Assembly (NCBI GenBank): GCA_001800495.1
Contig: MGVM01000181.1
Coordinates: 1 to 5,355 of the forward strand
Direction of reading: 5' to 3'
DNA from: Elusimicrobia bacterium RIFOXYB2_FULL_48_7
GTDB taxonomy: Bacteria; Elusimicrobiota; Endomicrobiia; CG1-02-37-114; XYA2-FULL-39-19
DNA: 5,355 bases
Of this stretch, positions 4,677 to 5,355 are shown one piece after another (the first letter of the stretch is position 1; each line of letters begins with the position of its first letter). The notes under the pieces are model-generated. The model ran no database searches. It saw only the letters and a program-made list of their open reading frames with translations, and was not told the origin of the DNA. The position numbers and the translations under genes were made by a program.

Positions 4677-5355
4677 TTCGCGCCCTTCTTCTGTGACTTG
4701 ACCGGCTGCTTAGCATGCAATTTAGCAGGCGGTTTCACCGGCAATTTTGCCTGCACCTTTTTTTGCGATTTTTGCAACATCTTCTTTACGTCCGGTTTCT
4801 TCACGTCCAGCAGGTCTTTCAGGTAAACAAATTCTATATTTTCTTTTTCAAATTCCGGCATCATCGCCCTGAACGCGGGAATCATGTTCTGCTTGTGTAT
4901 GTGGCAGATGGCTATAGCGTAAGGCGCGCGCCTGGCTATCTTTATCAGGAACCTGAACTGTTTGTCCATGTATGCCTGGTCATCTGTGACATCAAGGAAT
5001 ATATCATTCACCAGGCAGGGAACACCAACCTTATTGGCAATAAACTTCCCGGCGGTTTCCGTGCTCGTGCGCGAATCAAAGAAAAACATGTTCTTTACCT
5101 TTAATTCCGACAGGAGCACGTACATCTGGAACCTTTTTGTGGTAAAACTTGACCCCATATGGTTGTTGACCGCGATGGGGTTGCCTACCGATTGCAGGTT
5201 ATCAAGCAGCATTTTTTTTATCTGGGCCTTGTTCATCTTTCCCAGGAGCGCCGCCTTGCCCGGGTCTACTTTCGGGTAGCCCTCCGGCTCCATCGGCTGG
5301 TGCATCAGGTAAGGGATGTTATTCTTTTCAAGCAGCTGGGCGAGTTCCCTGCTGT
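4673..5355 (-). CDS. Divergent polysaccharide deacetylase family protein (YibQ/DUF610-like), 5' end outside window
   Basis: This is the C-terminal 226 residues of a protein whose start lies beyond the right edge. The frame stays open to 5355, so the ATG at 5305 is internal: the 16 codons before it read SRELAQLLEKNNIPYL and lead into MHQPMEPEGYP, the family's conserved H-x-PMEP block. Further family landmarks are NNHMGS, FFDSRTS, NDIFLD and AICHIHK, matching the usual NNHMGS / FVDSRT / RDVFLD / AIGHP order of this NodB-fold family. Members are thought to act on envelope or extracytoplasmic polysaccharide; the true substrate is unknown, and the 'divergent' members may not be active deacetylases. 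Here the usual GHP near the end is CHIHK. The last ~40 residues are a Lys/Pro/Ala-rich tail with imperfect AKLPVK / AKQPVK units, not part of the core fold. The stop codon overlaps the tsaD start as ATGA, suggesting translational coupling. Any signal peptide would be in the missing N-terminus. Confidence 0.88.
   Translation of the reverse strand, partial: SRELAQLLEKNNIPYLMHQPMEPEGYPKVDPGKAALLGKMNKAQIKKMLLDNLQSVGNPIAVNNHMGSSFTTKRFQMYVLLSELKVKNMFFFDSRTSTETAGKFIANKVGVPCLVNDIFLDVTDDQAYMDKQFRFLIKIARRAPYAIAICHIHKQNMIPAFRAMMPEFEKENIEFVYLKDLLDVKKPDVKKMLQKSQKKVQAKLPVKPPAKLHAKQPVKSQKKGAK

Noticed and set aside
4245..5279. Several plus-strand open frames of 76-129 codons opposite tsaD and the deacetylase-like gene
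   Set aside because: They are antisense to well-supported coding regions, with translations of biased, motif-free composition.
5303..5305. ATG at 5305 as the start of the deacetylase-like gene
   Set aside because: The frame stays open to the window edge and the upstream residues continue the family pattern into the MHQPMEP block, so this methionine is internal.

Overview
All six genes in this window lie on the minus strand, so transcription runs from high to low coordinates. The set suggests a Gram-negative bacterium of middling GC content. It contains a YibQ-type divergent polysaccharide deacetylase (an envelope protein), a bacterial-type TsaD, an exported beta-rich protein and a one-piece MerR-receiver regulator. 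An uncultured-phylum lineage of the Elusimicrobiota/Omnitrophota type would fit, but that placement is a guess from gene content and not a sequence match.

Right part (5355 to 1811), a tightly packed probable operon: the 3' end of a divergent polysaccharide deacetylase gene, its start outside the window, ends in an ATGA overlap with tsaD. After a 35-base spacer containing a small hairpin comes larB, which overlaps larC by seven bases. TsaD makes the universal t6A modification of tRNA. LarB and LarC perform the first and last steps in making the nickel-pincer nucleotide (NPN) cofactor used by LarA-family racemases and epimerases. The sulfur-transfer enzyme LarE and any LarA-type client enzyme are not in the window. 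LarC is a single uninterrupted polypeptide but is short, apparently lacking a conserved loop of about ten residues.

Middle (1810 to 1150): a 58-base AT-rich gap carrying a plausible promoter and a small AT-rich dyad, then a 200-residue protein that joins an N-terminal MerR DNA-binding domain to a complete C-terminal two-component receiver domain. No histidine kinase is in the window.

Left part (1161 to 1): two tandem copies of a 47-base element, sharing a 38-base exact core. One copy provides the stop codon of the regulator gene. Then comes a signal-peptide-bearing protein of 305 residues that looks like an internal duplication of one beta-sandwich domain. The last 134 bases hold no supportable gene.

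The points most worth a second look are the MerR-receiver fusion, the tandem 47-base element that runs into the regulator gene, the shortened LarC, and the duplicated exported protein next to the regulator.
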